Shown here: one piece after another, positions 25,666-39,488 of the stretch
Position numbering within the stretch: position 1 is the first letter of the stretch
Layout: every line of letters begins with the position of its first letter
Origin: Anthopleura xanthogrammica
Taxonomy: Eukaryota; Cnidaria; Anthozoa; Actiniaria; Actiniidae
Assembly (NCBI GenBank): GCA_964019055.1
Contig: OZ025222.1
Coordinates: 5,390,746 to 5,454,745, forward strand
Length of the DNA: 64,000 bases
Reading direction: 5' to 3'
Notes under the pieces: model-generated
The model's database searches: none
What the model was told of the DNA's origin: nothing
Seen by the model: the letters and a program-made list of their open reading frames with translations, nothing else
Translations under genes and position numbers: made by a program

Positions 25666-27969
25666 AAAGAAAATTCTCAGCCAAATTCCAATTTTGTCAG
25701 CAAAAAACAGTTTTTTGGACCAAAAAGCACCTTTTCTCAGCCAAAACCCCATTTTTTTTCGCCAAAACGTCGTGTTTTTATCTTGTGAGGTCTTTTCAGG
25801 AGCAAAAAGTGGTGGTTTCAGCAAACAGGTCCTACCGTCAGCGAAAAACCTAGTTTTGAGAGCCAAAATGGCCATTTTTCAGTTTTTTGGGCTAAAAAGC
25901 TTTTTTTTCTAGCAAAACAGTGTTTTTGACACCCAAAATGTGCTTTTCTCGCCCAAAAGGTGCGTTTAGCAGTGAAAAAGTGGTGTTTTGGGCCAAAGAA
26001 AATTCTCAGCCAAATTCCAATTTTGTCAGCAAAAAACAGTTTTTTTGACCAAAAAGCACCTTTTCTCAGCCAAAACCCCATTTTTTTTCGCCAAAACGTC
26101 GTGTTTTTATCTTGTGAGGTCTTTTCAGGAGCAAAAAGTGGTGGTTTCAGCAAACAGGTCCTACCGTCAGCGAAAAACCTAGTTTTGAGAGCCAAAATGG
26201 CCATTTTTCAGTTTTTTGGGCTAAAAAGGTTTTTTTTCTAGCAAAACAGTGTTTTTGACACCCAAAATGTGCTTTTCTCGCCCAAAAGGTGCGTTTAGCA
26301 GTGAAAAAGTGGTGTTTTGGGCCAAAGAAAATTCTCAGCCAAATTCCAATTTTGTCAGCAAAAAACAGTTTTTTGGACCAAAAAGCACCTTTTCTCAGCC
26401 AAAACCCCATTTTTTTTCGCCAAAACGTCGTGTTTTTATCTTGTGAGGTCTTTTCAGGAGCAAAAAGTGGTGGTTTCAGCAAACAGGTCCTACCGTCAGC
26501 GAAAAACCTAGTTTTGAGAGCCAAAATGGCCATTTTTCAGTTTTTTGGGCTAAAAAGGTTTTTTTTTCTAGCAAAACAGTGTTTTTGACACCCAAAATGT
26601 GCTTTTCTCGCCCAAAAGGTGCGTTTAGCAGTGAAAAAGTGGTGTTTTGGGCCAAAGAAAATTCTCAGCCAAATTCCAATTTTGTCAGCAAAAAACAGTT
26701 TTTTTGACCAAAAAGCACCTTTTCTCAGCCAAAATCCCATTTTTTTTAGCCAAAACGTCGTGTTTTTATCTTGTGAGGTCTTTTCAGGAGCAAAAAGTGG
26801 TGGTTTCAGCAAACAGGTCCTACCGTCAGCGAAAAACCTAGTTTTGAGAGCCAAAATGGCCATTTTTCAGTTTTTTGGGCTAAAAAGGTTTTTTTTCTAG
26901 CAAAACAGTGTTTTTGACACCCAAAATGTGCTTTTCTCGCCCAAAAGGTGCGTTTAGCAGTGAAAAAGTGGTGTTTTGGGCCAAAGAAAATTCTCAGCCA
27001 AATTCCAATTTTGTCAGCAAAAAACAGTTTTTTTGACCAAAAAGCACCTTTTCTCAGCCAAAACCCCATTTTTTTTCGCCAAAACGTCGTGTTTTTATCT
27101 TGTGAGGTCTTTTCAGGAGCAAAAAGTGGTGGTTTCAGCAAACAGGTCCTACCGTCAGCGAAAAACCTAGTTTTGAGAGCCAAAATGGCCATTTTTCAGT
27201 TTTTTGGGCTAAAAAGGTTTTTTTTCTAGCAAAACAGTGTTTTTGACACCCAAAATGTGCTTTTCTCGCCCAAAAGGTGCGTTTAGCAGTGAAAAAGTGG
27301 TGTTTTGGGCCAAAGAAAATTCTCAGCCAAATTCCAATTTTGTCAGCAAAAAACAGTTTTTTTGACCAAAAAGCACCTTTTCTCAGCCAAAACCCCATTT
27401 TTTTTCGCCAAAACGTCGTGTTTTTATCTTGTGAGGTCTTTTCAGGAGCAAAAAGTGGTGGTTTCAGCAAACAGGTCCTACCGTCAGCGAAAAACCTAGT
27501 TTTGAGAGCCAAAATGGCCATTTTTCAGTTTTTTGGGCTAAAAAGGTTTTTTTTCTAGCAAAACAGTGTTTTTGACACCCAAAATGTGCTTTTCTCGCCC
27601 AAAAGGTGCGTTTAGCAGTGAAAAAGTGGTGTTTTGGGCCAAAGAAAATTCTCAGCCAAATTCCAATTTTGTCAGCAAAAAACAGTTTTTTTGACCAAAA
27701 AGCACCTTTTCTCAGCCAAAACCCCATTTTTTTTCGCCAAAACGTCGTGTTTTTATCTTGTGAGGTCTTTTCAGGAGCAAAAAGTGGTGGTTTCAGCAAA
27801 CAGGTCCTACCGTCAGCGAAAAACCTAGTTTTGAGAGCCAAAATGGCCATTTTTCAGTTTTTTGGGCTAAAAAGGTTTTTTTTCTAGCAAAACAGTGTTT
27901 TTGACAACCAAAATGTGCTTTTCTCGCCCAAAAGGTGCGTTTAGCAGTGAAAAAGTGGTGTTTTGGGCC
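25666..27969 (+). repeat. Run of seven consecutive 'cagccaaatt' monomers
   Basis: The A-to-C variant at phase 17 is present in seven adjacent units, at 25682, 26011, 26340, 26670, 26999, 27328 and 27657, and is then absent in the next two units. Elsewhere it occurs singly, in pairs or in one set of three neighbours. Such a run points to local expansion of one unit type by unequal exchange or conversion. The run includes one unit with a nine-T stretch near 26559 and one with 'cttttttttagcc' near 26748, so the units are not all exact copies of a single parent. Confidence 0.85.
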
Positions 27970-30900
27970 AAAGAAAATTCTCAGCAAAATTCCAATTTTG
28001 TCAGCAAAAAACAGTTTTTTTGACCAAAAAGCACCTTTTCTCAGCCAAAACCCCATTTTTTTTCGCCAAAACGTCGTGTTTTTATCTTGTGAGGTCTTTT
28101 CAGAAGCAAAAAGTGGTGGTTTCAGCAAACAGGTCCTACCGTCAGCGAAAAACCTAGTTTTGAGAGCCAAAATGGCCATTTTTCAGTTTTTTGGGCTAAA
28201 AAGGTTTTTTTTCTAGCAAAACAGTGTTTTTGACACCCAAAATGTGCTTTTCTCGCCCAAAAGGTGCGTTTAGCAGTGAAAAAGTGGTGTTTTGGGCCAA
28301 AGAAAATTCTCAGCAAAATATCAATTTTGTCAGTAAAAAACAGTTTTTTTGACCAAAAAGCACCTTTTCTCAGCCAAAACCCCATTTTTTTTCGCCAAAA
28401 CGTCGTGTTTTTATCTTGTGAGGTCTTTTCAGGAGCAAAAAGTGGTGGTTTCAGCAAACAGGTCCTACCGTCAGCGAAAAACCTAGTTTTGAGAGCCAAA
28501 ATGGCCATTTTTCAGTTTTTTGGGCTAAAAAGGTTTTTTTTCTAGCAAAACAGTGTTTTTGACACCCAAAATGTGCTTTTCTCGCCCAAAAGGTGCGTTT
28601 AGCAGTGAAAAAGTGGTGTTTTGGGCCAAAGAAAATTCTCAGCCAAATTCCAATTTTGTCAGCAAAAAACAGTTTTTTTGACCAAAAAGCACCTTTTCTC
28701 AGCCAAAACCCCATTTTTTTTCGCCAAAACGTCGTGTTTTTATCTTGTGAGGTCTTTTCAGGAGCAAAAAGTGGTGGTTTCAGCAAACAGGTCCTACCGT
28801 CAGCGAAAAACCTAGTTTTGAGAGCCAAAATGGCCATTTTTCAGTTTTTTGGGCTAAAAAGGTTTTTTTTCTAGCAAAACAGTGTTTTTGACACCCAAAA
28901 TGTGCTTTTCTCGCCCAAAAGGTGCGTTTAGCAGTGAAAAAGTGGTGTTTTGGGCCAAAGAAAATTCTCAGCCAAATTCCAATTTTGTCAGCAAAAAACA
29001 GTTTTTTGACCAAAAAGCACGTTTTCTCAGCCAAAACCCCATTTTTTTTCGCCAAAACGTCGTGTTTTTATCTTGTGAGGTCTTTTCAGGAGCAAAAAGT
29101 GGTGGTTTCAGCAAACAGGTCCTACCGTCAGCGAAAAACCTAGTTTTGAGAGCCAAAATGGCCATTTTTCAGTTTTTTGGGCTAAAAAGGTTTTTTTTCT
29201 AGCAAAACAGTGTTTTTGACACCCAAAATGTGCTTTTCTCGCCCAAAAGGTGCGTTTAGCAGTGAAAAAGTGGTGTTTTGGGCCAAAGAAAATTCTCAGC
29301 CAAATTCCAATTTTGTCAGCAAAAAACAGTTTTTTTGACCAAAAAGCACCTTTTCTCAGCCAAAACCCCATTTTTTTTTTTGCCAAAACGTCGTGTTTTT
29401 ATCTTGTGAGGTCTTTTCAGGAGCAAAAAGTGGTGGTTTCAGCAAACAGGTCCTACCGTCAGCGAAAAACCTAGTTTTGAGAGCCAAAATGGCCATTTTT
29501 CAGTTTTTTGGGCTAAAAAGGTTTTTTTTCTAGCAAAACAGTGTTTTTGACACCCAAAATGTGCTTTTCTCGCCCAAAAGGTGCGTTCAGCAGTGAAAAA
29601 GTGGTGTTTTGGGCCAAAGAAAATTCTCAGCAAAATTCCAATTTTGTCAGCAAAAAACAGTTTTTTTGACCAAAAAGCACCTTTTCTCAGCCAAAACCCC
29701 ATTTTTTTTCGCCAAAACGTCGTGTTTTTATCTTGTGAGGTCTTTTCAGGAGCAAAAAGTGGTGGTTTCAGCAAACAGGTCCTACCGTCAGCGAAAAACC
29801 TAGTTTTGAGAGCCAAAATGGCCATTTTTCAGTTTTTTGGGCTAAAAAGGTTTTTTTTCTAGCAAAACAGTGTTTTTGACACCCAAAATGTGCTTTTCTC
29901 GCCCAAAAGGTGCGTTTAGCAGTGAAAAAGTGGTGTTTTGGGCCAAAGAAAATTCTCAGCAAAATTCCAATTTTGTCAGCAAAAAACAGTTTTTTTGACC
30001 AAAAAGCACGTTTTCTCAGCCAAAACCCCATTTTTTTTCGCCAAAACGTCGTGTTTTTATCTTGTGAGGTCTTTTCAGGAGCAAAAAGTGGTGGTTTCAG
30101 CAAACAGGTCCTACCGTCAGCGAAAAACCTAGTTTTGAGAGCCAAAATGGCCATTTTTCAGTTTTTTGGGCTAAAAAGGTTTTTTTTCTAGCAAAACAGT
30201 GTTTTTGACACCCAAAATGTGCTTTTCTCGCCCAAAAGGTGCGTTTAGCAGTGAAAAAGTGGTGTTTTGGGCCAAAGAAAATTCTCAGCAAAATTCCAAT
30301 TTTGTCAGCAAAAAACAGTTTTTTTGACCAAAAAGCACCTTTTCTCAGCCAAAACCCCATTTTTTTTCGCCAAAACGTCGTGTTTTTATCTTGTGAGGTC
30401 TTTTCAGGAGCAAAAAGTGGTGGTTTCAGCAAACAGGTCCTACCGTCAGCGAAAAACCTAGTTTTGAGAGCCAAAATGGCCATTTTTCAGTTTTTTGGGC
30501 TAAAAAGGTTTTTTTTCTAGCAAAACAGTGTTTTTGACACCCAAAATGTGCTTTTCTCGCCCAAAAGGTGCGTTTAGCAGTGAAAAAGTGGTGTTTTGGG
30601 CCAAAGAAAATTCTCAGCAAAATTCCAATTTTGTCAGCAAAAAACAGTTTTTTTGACCAAAAAGCACCTTTTCTCAGCCAAAACCCCATTTTTTTTCGCC
30701 AAAACGTCGTGTTTTTATCTTGTGAGGTCTTTTCAGGAGCAAAAAGTGGTGGTTTCAGCAAACAGGTCCTACCGTCAGCGAAAAACCTAGTTTTGAGAGC
30801 CAAAATGGCCATTTTTCAGTTTTTTGGGCTAAAAAGGTTTTTTTTCTAGCAAAACAGTGTTTTTGACACCCAAAATGTGCTTTTCTCGCCCAAAAGGTGC

Positions 30901-32380
30901 GTTTAGCAGTGAAAAAGTGGTGTTTTGGGCCAAAGAAAATTCTCAGCAAAATTCCAATTTTGTCAACAAAAAACAGTTCTTTTGACCAAAAAGCACCTTT
31001 TCTCAGCCAAAACCCCATTTTTTTTCCCCAAAACGTCGTGTTTTTGTCTTGTGAGGTCTTTTCAGGAGCAAAAAGTGGTGGTTTCAGCAAACAGGTCCTA
31101 CCGTCAGCGAAAAACCTAGTTTTGAGAGCCAAAATGGCCATTTTTCAGTTTTTTGGGCTAAAAAGGTTTTTTTTCTAGCAAAACAGTGTTTTTGACACCC
31201 AAAATGTGCTTTTCTCGCCCAAAAGGTGCGTTTAGCAGTGAAAAAGTGGTGTTTTGGGCCAAAGAAAATTCTCAGCAAAATTCCAATTTTGTCAGCAAAA
31301 AACAGTTTTTTGGACCAAAAAGCACCTTTTCTCAGCCAAAACCCCATTTTTTTTCGCCAAAACGTCGTGTTTTTATCTTGTGAGGTCTTTTCAGGAGCAA
31401 AAAGTGGTGGTTTCAGCAAACAGGTCCTACCGTCAGCGAAAAACCTAGTTTTGAGAGCCAAAATGGCCATTTTTCAGTTTTTTGGGCTAAAAAGGTTTTT
31501 TTTCTAGCAAAACAGTGTTTTTGACACCCAAAATGTGCTTTTCTCGCCCAAAAGGTGCGTTTAGCAGTGAAAAAGTGGTGTTTTGGGCCAAAGAAAATTC
31601 TCAGCAAAATTCCAATTTTGTCAGCAAAAAACAGTTTTTTTGACCAAAAAGCACCTTTTCTCAGCCAAAACCCCATTTTTTTTCGCCAAAACGTCGTGTT
31701 TTTATCTTGTGAGGTCTTTTCAGGAGCAAAAAGTGGTGGTTTCAGCAAACAGGTCCTACCGTCAGCGAAAAACCTAGTTTTGAGAGCCAAAATGGCCATT
31801 TTTCAGTTTTTTGGGCTAAAAAGGTTTTTTTTCTAGCAAAACAGTGTTTTTGACACCCAAAATGTGCTTTTCTCGCCCAAAAGGTGCGTTTAGCAGTGAA
31901 AAAGTGGTGTTTTGGGCCAAAGAAAATTCTCAGCAAAATTCCAATTTTGTCAGCAAAAAACAGTTTTTTGGACCAAAAAGCACCTTTTCTCAGCCAAAAC
32001 CCCATTTTTTTTCGCCAAAACGTCGTGTTTTTATCTTGTGAGGTCTTTTCAGGAGCAAAAAGTGGTGGTTTCAGCAAACAGGTCCTACCGTCAGCGAAAA
32101 ACCTAGTTTTGAGAGCCAAAATGGCCATTTTTCAGTTTTTTGGGCTAAAAAGGTTTTTTTTCTAGCAAAACAGTGTTTTTGACACCCAAAATGTGCTTTT
32201 CTCGCCCAAAAGGTGCGTTTAGCAGTGAAAAAGTGGTGTTTTGGGCCAAAGAAAATTCTCAGCAAAATTCCAATTTTGTCAGCAAAAAACAGTTTTTTTG
32301 ACCAAAAAGCACCTTTTCTCAGCCAAAACCCCATTTTTTTTCGCCAAAACGTCGTGTTTTTATCTTGTGAGGTCTTTTCA

Positions 32381-35278
32381 GGGGCAAAAAGTGGTGGTTT
32401 CAGCAAACAGGTCCTACCGTCAGCGAAAAACCTAGTTTTGAGAGCCAAAATGGCCATTTTTCAATTTTTTGGGCTAAAAAGGTTTTTTTTTCTAGCAAAA
32501 CAGTGTTTTTGACACCCAAAATGTGCTTTTCTCGCCCAAAAGGTGCGTTTAGCAGTGAAAAAGTGGTGTTTTGGGCCAAAGAAAATTCTCAGCAAAATTC
32601 CAATTTTGTCAGCAAAAAACAGTTTTTTTGACCAAAAAGCACCTTTTCTCAGCCAAAACCCCATTTTTTTTCGCCAAAACGTCGTGTTTTTATCTTGTGA
32701 GGTCTTTTCAGGAGCAAAAAGTGGTGGTTTCAGCAAACAGGTCCTACCGTCAGCGAAAAACCTAGTTTTGAGAGCCAAAATGGCCATTTTTCAGTTTTTT
32801 GGGCTAAAAAGGTTTTTTTTCTAGCAAAACAGTGTTTTTGACACCCAAAATGTGCTTTTCTCGCCCAAAAGGTGCGTTTAGCAGTGAAAAAGTGGTGTTT
32901 TGGGCCAAAGAAAATTCTCAGCAAAATTCCAATTTTGTCAGCAAAAAACAGTTTTTTTGACCAAAAAGCACCTTTTCTCAGCCAAAACCCCATTTTTTTT
33001 CGCCAAAACGTCGTGTTTTTATCTTGTGAGGTCTTTTCAGGAGCAAAAAGTGGTGGTTTCAGCAAACAGGTCCTACCGTCAGCGAAAAACCTAGTTTTGA
33101 GAGCCAAAATGGCCATTTTTCAGTTTTTTGGGCTAAAAAGGTTTTTTTTCTAGCAAAACAGTGTTTTTGACACCCAAAATGTGCTTTTCTCGCCCAAAAG
33201 GTGCGTTTAGCAGTGAAAAAGTGGTGTTTTGGGCCAAAGAAAATTCTCAGCAAAATTCCAATTTTGTCAGCAAAAAACAGTTTTTTTGACCAAAAAGCAC
33301 CTTTTCTCAGCCAAAACCCCATTTTTTTTCGCCAAAACGTCGTGTTTTTATCTTGTGAGGTCTTTTCAGGAGCAAAAAGTGGTGGTTTCAGCAAACAGGT
33401 CCTACCGTCAGCGAAAAACCTAGTTTTGAGAGCCAAAATGGCCATTTTTCAGTTTTTTGGGCTAAAAAGGTTTTTTTTCTAGCAAAACAGTGTTTTTGAC
33501 ACCCAAAATGTGCTTTTCTCGCCCAAAAGGTGCGTTTAGCAGTGAAAAAGTGGTGTTTTGGGCCAAAGAAAATTCTCAGCAAAATTCCAATTTTGTCAGC
33601 AAAAAACAGTTTTTTTGACCAAAAAGCACGTTTTCTCAGCCAAAACCCCATTTTTTTTCGCCAAAACGTCGTGTTTTTATCTTGTGAGGTCTTTTCAGGA
33701 GCAAAAAGTGGTGGTTTCAGCAAACAGGTCCTACCGTCAGCGAAAAACCTAGTTTTGAGAGCCAAAATGGCCATTTTTCAGTTTTTTGGGCTAAAAAGGT
33801 TTTTTTTCTAGCAAAACAGTGTTTTTGACACCCAAAATGTGCTTTTCTCGCCCAAAAGGTGCGTTTAGCAGTGAAAAAGTGGTGTTTTGGGCCAAAGAAA
33901 ATTCTCAGCAAAATTCCAATTTTGTCAGCAAAAAACAGTTTTTTTGACCAAAAAGCACCTTTTCTCAGCCAAAACCCCCCTTTTTTTTTCGCCAAAACGT
34001 CGTGTTTTTATCTTGTGAGGTCTTTTCAGGGGCAAAAAGTGGTGGTTTCAGCAAACAGGTCCTACCGTCAGCGAAAAACCTAGTTTTGAGAGCCAAAATG
34101 GCCATTTTTCAATTTTTTGGGCTAAAAAGGTTTTTTTTTCTAGCAAAACAGTGTTTTTGACACCCAAAATGTGCTTTTCTCGCCCAAAAGGTGCGTTTAG
34201 CAGTGAAAAAGTGGTGTTTTGGGCCAAAGAAAATTCTCAGCAAAATTCCAATTTTGTCAGCAAAAAACAGTTTTTTTGACCAAAAAGCACCTTTTCTCAG
34301 CCAAAACCCCATTTTTTTTCGCCAAAACGTCGTGTTTTTATCTTGTGAGGTCTTTTCAGGAGCAAAAAGTGGTGGTTTCAGCAAACAGGTCCTACCGTCA
34401 GCGAAAAACCTAGTTTTGAGAGCCAAAATGGCCATTTTTCAGTTTTTTGGGCTAAAAAGGTTTTTTTTCTAGCAAAACAGTGTTTTTGACACCCAAAATG
34501 TGCTTTTCTCGCCCAAAAGGTGCGTTTAGCAGTGAAAAAGTGGTGTTTTGGGCCAAAGAAAATTCTCAGCAAAATTCCAATTTTGTCAGCAAAAAACAGT
34601 TTTTTTGACCAAAAAGCACCTTTTCTCAGCCAAAACCCCATTTTTTTTCGCCAAAACGTCGTGTTTTTATCTTGTGAGGTCTTTTCAGGAGCAAAAAGTG
34701 GTGGTTTCAGCAAACAGGTCCTACCGTCAGCGAAAAACCTAGTTTTGAGAGCCAAAATGGCCATTTTTCAGTTTTTTGGGCTAAAAAGGTTTTTTTTCTA
34801 GCAAAACAGTGTTTTTGACACCCAAAATGTGCTTTTCTCGCCCAAAAGGTGCGTTTAGCAGTGAAAAAGTGGTGTTTTGGGCCAAAGAAAATTCTCAGCA
34901 AAATTCCAATTTTGTCAGCAAAAAACAGTTTTTTTGACCAAAAAGCACCTTTTCTCAGCCAAAACCCCATTTTTTTTCGCCAAAACGTCGTGTTTTTATC
35001 TTGTGAGGTCTTTTCAGGAGCAAAAAGTGGTGGTTTCAGCAAACAGGTCCTACCGTCAGCGAAAAACCTAGTTTTGAGAGCCAAAATGGCCATTTTTCAG
35101 TTTTTTGGGCTAAAAAGGTTTTTTTTCTAGCAAAACAGTGTTTTTGACACCCAAAATGTGCTTTTCTCGCCCAAAAGGTGCGTTTAGCAGTGAAAAAGTG
35201 GTGTTTTGGGCCAAAGAAAATTCTCAGCAAAATTCCAATTTTGTCAGCAAAAAACAGTTTTTTTGACCAAAAAGCACG
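32381..35278 (+). repeat. 5-unit duplication (1,648 bp apart) with distinctive indels
   Basis: 'caggggcaaaaag' (normally 'caggagc') has its ggggc at 32381 and 34029. 'tcaattttttggg' (normally 'tcagttttttggg') follows at 32462 and 34110. A ninth T is present after each, and 'gcacgttttc' (normally 'gcaccttttc') follows with its G at 33630 and 35278. All pairs are 1,648 bases apart, which is five periods plus three bases: one extra T in the first copy and two extra bases in a 'ccccccttttttttt' stretch at 33975-33989. The linked order of four independent markers makes this a true block duplication and not recurrent mutation. Confidence 0.8.
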
Positions 35279-38200
35279 TTTTCTCAGCCAAAACCCCATT
35301 TTTTTTCGCCAAAACGTCGTGTTTTTATCTTGTGAGGTCTTTTCAGGAGCAAAAAGTGGTGGTTTCAGCAAACAGGTCCTACCGTCAGCGAAAAACCTAG
35401 TTTTGAGAGCCAAAATGGCCATTTTTCAGTTTTTTGGGCTAAAAAGGTTTTTTTTCTAGCAAAACAGTGTTTTTGACACCCAAAATGTGCTTTTCTCGCC
35501 CAAAAGGTGCGTTTAGCAGTGAAAAAGTGGTGTTTTGGGCCAAAGAAAATTCTCAGCAAAATTCCAATTTTGTCAGCAAAAAACAGTTTTTTTGACCAAA
35601 AAGCACCTTTTCTCAGCCAAAACCCCATTTTTTTTCGCCAAAACGTCGTGTTTTTGTCTTGTGAGGTCTTTTCAGGAGCAAAAAGTGGTGGTTTCAGCAA
35701 ACAGGTCCTACCGTCAGCGAAAAACCTAGTTTTGAGAGCCAAAATGGCCATTTTTCAGTTTTTTGGGCTAAAAAGGTTTTTTTTCTAGCAAAACAGTGTT
35801 TTTGACACCCAAAATGTGCTTTTCTCGCCCAAAAGGTGCGTTTAGCAGTGAAAAAGTGGTGTTTTGGGCCAAAGAAAATTCTCAGCAAAATTCCAATTTT
35901 GTCAGCAAAAAACAGTTTTTTTGACCAAAAAGCACCTTTTCTCAGCCAAAACCCCATTTTTTTTTCGCCAAAACGTCGTGTTTTTATCTTGTGAGGTCTT
36001 TTCAGGAGCAAAAAGTGGTGGTTTCAGCAAACAGGTCCTACCGTCAGCGAAAAACCTAGTTTTGAGAGCCAAAATGGCCATTTTTCAGTTTTTTGGGCTA
36101 AAAAGGTTTTTTTTCTAGCAAAACAGTGTTTTTGACACCCAAAATGTGCTTTTCTCGCCCAAAAGGTGCGTTTAGCAGTGAAAAAGTGGTGTTTTGGGCC
36201 AAGGAAAATTCTCAGCAAAATTCCAATTTTGTCAGCAAAAAACAGTTTTTTTGACCAAAAAGCACCTTTTCTCAGCCAAAACCCCATTTTTTTTCGCCAA
36301 AACGTCGTGTTTTTATCTTGTGAGGTCTTTTCAGGAGCAAAAAGTGGTGGTTTCAGCAAACAGGTCCTACCGTCAGCGAAAAACCTAGTTTTGAGAGCCA
36401 AAATGGCCATTTTTCAGTTTTTTGGGCTAAAAAGGTTTTTTTTCTAGCAAAACAGTGTTTTTGACACCCAAAATGTGCTTTTCTCGCCCAAAAGGTGCGT
36501 TTAGCAGTGAAAAAGTGGTGTTTTGGGCCAAAGAAAATTCTCAGCAAAATTCCAATTTTGTCAGCAAAAAACAGTTTTTTTGACCAAAAAGCACCTTTTC
36601 TCAGCCAAAACCCCATTTTTTTTCGCCAAAACGTCGTGTTTTTATCTTGTGAGGTCTTTTCAGGAGCAAAAAGTGGTGGTTTCAGCAAACAGGTCCTACC
36701 GTCAGCGAAAAACCTAGTTTTGAGAGCCAAAATGGCCATTTTTCAGTTTTTTGGGCTAAAAAGGTTTTTTTTCTAGCAAAATAGTGTTTTTGACACCCAA
36801 AATGTGCTTTTCTCGCCCAAAAGGTGCGTTTAGCAGTGAAAAAGTGGTGTTTTGGGCCAAAGAAAATTCTCAGCAAAATTCCAATTTTGTCAGCAAAAAA
36901 CAGTTTTTTTGACCAAAAAGCACCTTTTCTCAGCCAAAACCCCATTTTTTTTCGCCAAAACGTCGTGTTTTTATCTTGTGAGGTCTTTTCAGGAGCAAAA
37001 AGTGGTGGTTTCAGCAAACAGGTCCTACCGTCAGCGAAAAACCTAGTTTTGAGAGCCAAAATGGCCATTTTTCAGTTTTTTGGGCTAAAAAGGTTTTTTT
37101 TCTAGCAAAACAGTGTTTTTGACACCCAAAATGTGCTTTTCTCGCCCAAAAGGTGCGTTTAGCAGTGAAAAAGTGGTGTTTTGGGCCAAAGAAAATTCTC
37201 AGCAAAATTCCAATTTTGTCAGCAAAAAACAGTTTTTTTGACCAAAAAGCACCTTTTCTCAGCCAAAACCCCATTTTTTTTCGCCAAAACGTCGTGTTTT
37301 TATCTTGTGAGATCTTTTCAGGAGCAAAAAGTGGTGGTTTCAGCAAACAGGTCCTACCGTCAGCGAAAAACCTAGTTTTGAGAGCCAAAATGGCCATTTT
37401 TCAGTTTTTTGGGCTAAAAAGGTTTTTTTTCTAGCAAAACAGTGTTTTTGACACCCAAAATGTGCTTTTCTCGCCCAAAAGGTGCGTTTAGCAGTGAAAA
37501 AGTGGTGTTTTGGGCCAAAGAAAATTCTCAGCAAAATTCCAATTTTGTCAGCAAAAAACAGTTTTTTTGACCAAAAAGCACCTTTTCTCAGCCAAAACCC
37601 CATTTTTTTCGCCAAAACGTCGTGTTTTTATCTTGTGAGGTCTTTTCAGGAGCAAAAAGTGGTGGTTTCAGCAAACAGGTCCTACCGTCAGCGAAAAACC
37701 TAGTTTTGAGAGCCAAAATGGCCATTTTTCAGTTTTTTGGGCTAAAAAGTTTTTTTTCTAGCAAAACAGTGTTTTTGACACCCAAAATGTGCTTTTCTCG
37801 CCCAAAAGGTGCGTTTAGCAGTGAAAAATGGGTTTTTTGGGCCAAAGAAAATTCTCAGCAAAATTCCAATTTTGTCAGCAAAAAACAGTTTTTTTGACCA
37901 AAAAGCACCTTTTCTCAGCCAAAACCCCATTTTTTTTCGCCAAAACGTCGTGTTTTTATCTTGTGAGGTTTTTTCAGGAGCAAAAAGTGGTGGTTTCAGC
38001 AAACAGGTCCTACCGTCAGCGAAAAACCTAGTTTTGAGAGCCAAAATGGCCATTTTTCAGTTTTTTGGGCTAAAAAGGTTTTTTTTCTAGCAAAACAGTG
38101 TTTTTGACACCCAAAATGTGCTTTTCTCGCCCAAAAGGTGCGTTTAGCAGTGAAAAAGTGGTGTTTTGGGCCAAAGAAAATTCTCAGCAAAATTCCAATT

Positions 38201-39488
38201 TTGTCAGCAAAAAACAGTTTTTTTGACCAAAAAGCACCTTTTCTCAGCCAAAACCCCATTTTTTTTCGCCAAAACGTCGTGTTTTTATCTTGTGAGGTCT
38301 TTTCAGGAGCAAAAAGTGGTGGTTTCAGCAAACAGGTCCTACCGTCAGCGAAAAACCTAGTTTTGAGAGCCAAAATGGCCATTTTTCAGTTTTTTGGGCT
38401 AAAAAGTTTTTTTTCTAGCAAAACAGTGTTTTTGACACCCAAAATGTGCTTTTCTCGCCCAAAAGGTGCGTTTAGCAGTGAAAAAGTGGTGTTTTGGGCC
38501 AAAGAAAATTCTCAGCAAAATTCCAATTTTGTCAGCAAAAAACAGTTTTTTTGACCAAAAAGCACCTTTTCTCAGCCAAAACCCCATTTTTTTTCGCCAA
38601 AACGTCGTGTTTTTATCTTGTGAGGTTTTTTCAGGAGCAAAAAGTGGTGGTTTCAGCAAACAGGTCCTACCGTCAGCGAAAAACCTAGTTTTGAGAGCCA
38701 AAATGGCCATTTTTCAGTTTTTTGGGCTAAAAAGGTTTTTTTTCTAGCAAAACAGTGTTTTTGACACCCAAAATGTGCTTTTCTCGCCCAAAAGGTGCGT
38801 TTAGCAGTGAAAAAGTGGTGTTTTGGGCCAAAGAAAATTCTCAGCAAAATTCCAATTTTGTCAGCAAAAAACAGTTTTTTTGACCAAAAAGCACGTTTTC
38901 TCAGCCAAAACCCCATTTTTTTTCGCCAAAACGTCGTGTTTTTATCTTGTGAGGTCTTTTCAGGAGCAAAAAGTGGTGGTTTCAGCAAACAGGTCCTACC
39001 GTCAGCGAAAAACCTAGTTTTGAGAGCCAAAAATGGCCATTTTTCAGTTTTTTGGGCTAAAAAGCTTTTTTTTCTAGCAAAACAGTGTTTTTGACACCCA
39101 AAATGTGCTTTTCTCGCCCAAAAGGTGCGTTTAGCAGTGAAAAAGTGGTGTTTTGGGCCAAAGAAAATTCTCAGCAAAATTCCAATTTTGTCAGCAAAAA
39201 ACAGTTTTTTTGACCAAAAAGCACCTTTTCTCAGCCAAAACCCCATTTTTTTTCGCCAAAACGTCGTGTTTTTATCTTGTGAGGTCTTTTCAGGAGCAAA
39301 AAGTGGTGGTTTCAGCAAACAGGTCCTACCGTCAGCGAAAAACCTAGTTTTGAGAGCCAAAATGGCCATTTTTCAGTTTTTTGGGCTAAAAAGGTTTTTT
39401 TTCTAGCAAAACAGTGTTTTTGACACCCAAAATGTGCTTTTCTCGCCCAAAAGGTGCGTTTAGCAGTGAAAAAGTGGTGTTTTGGGCC

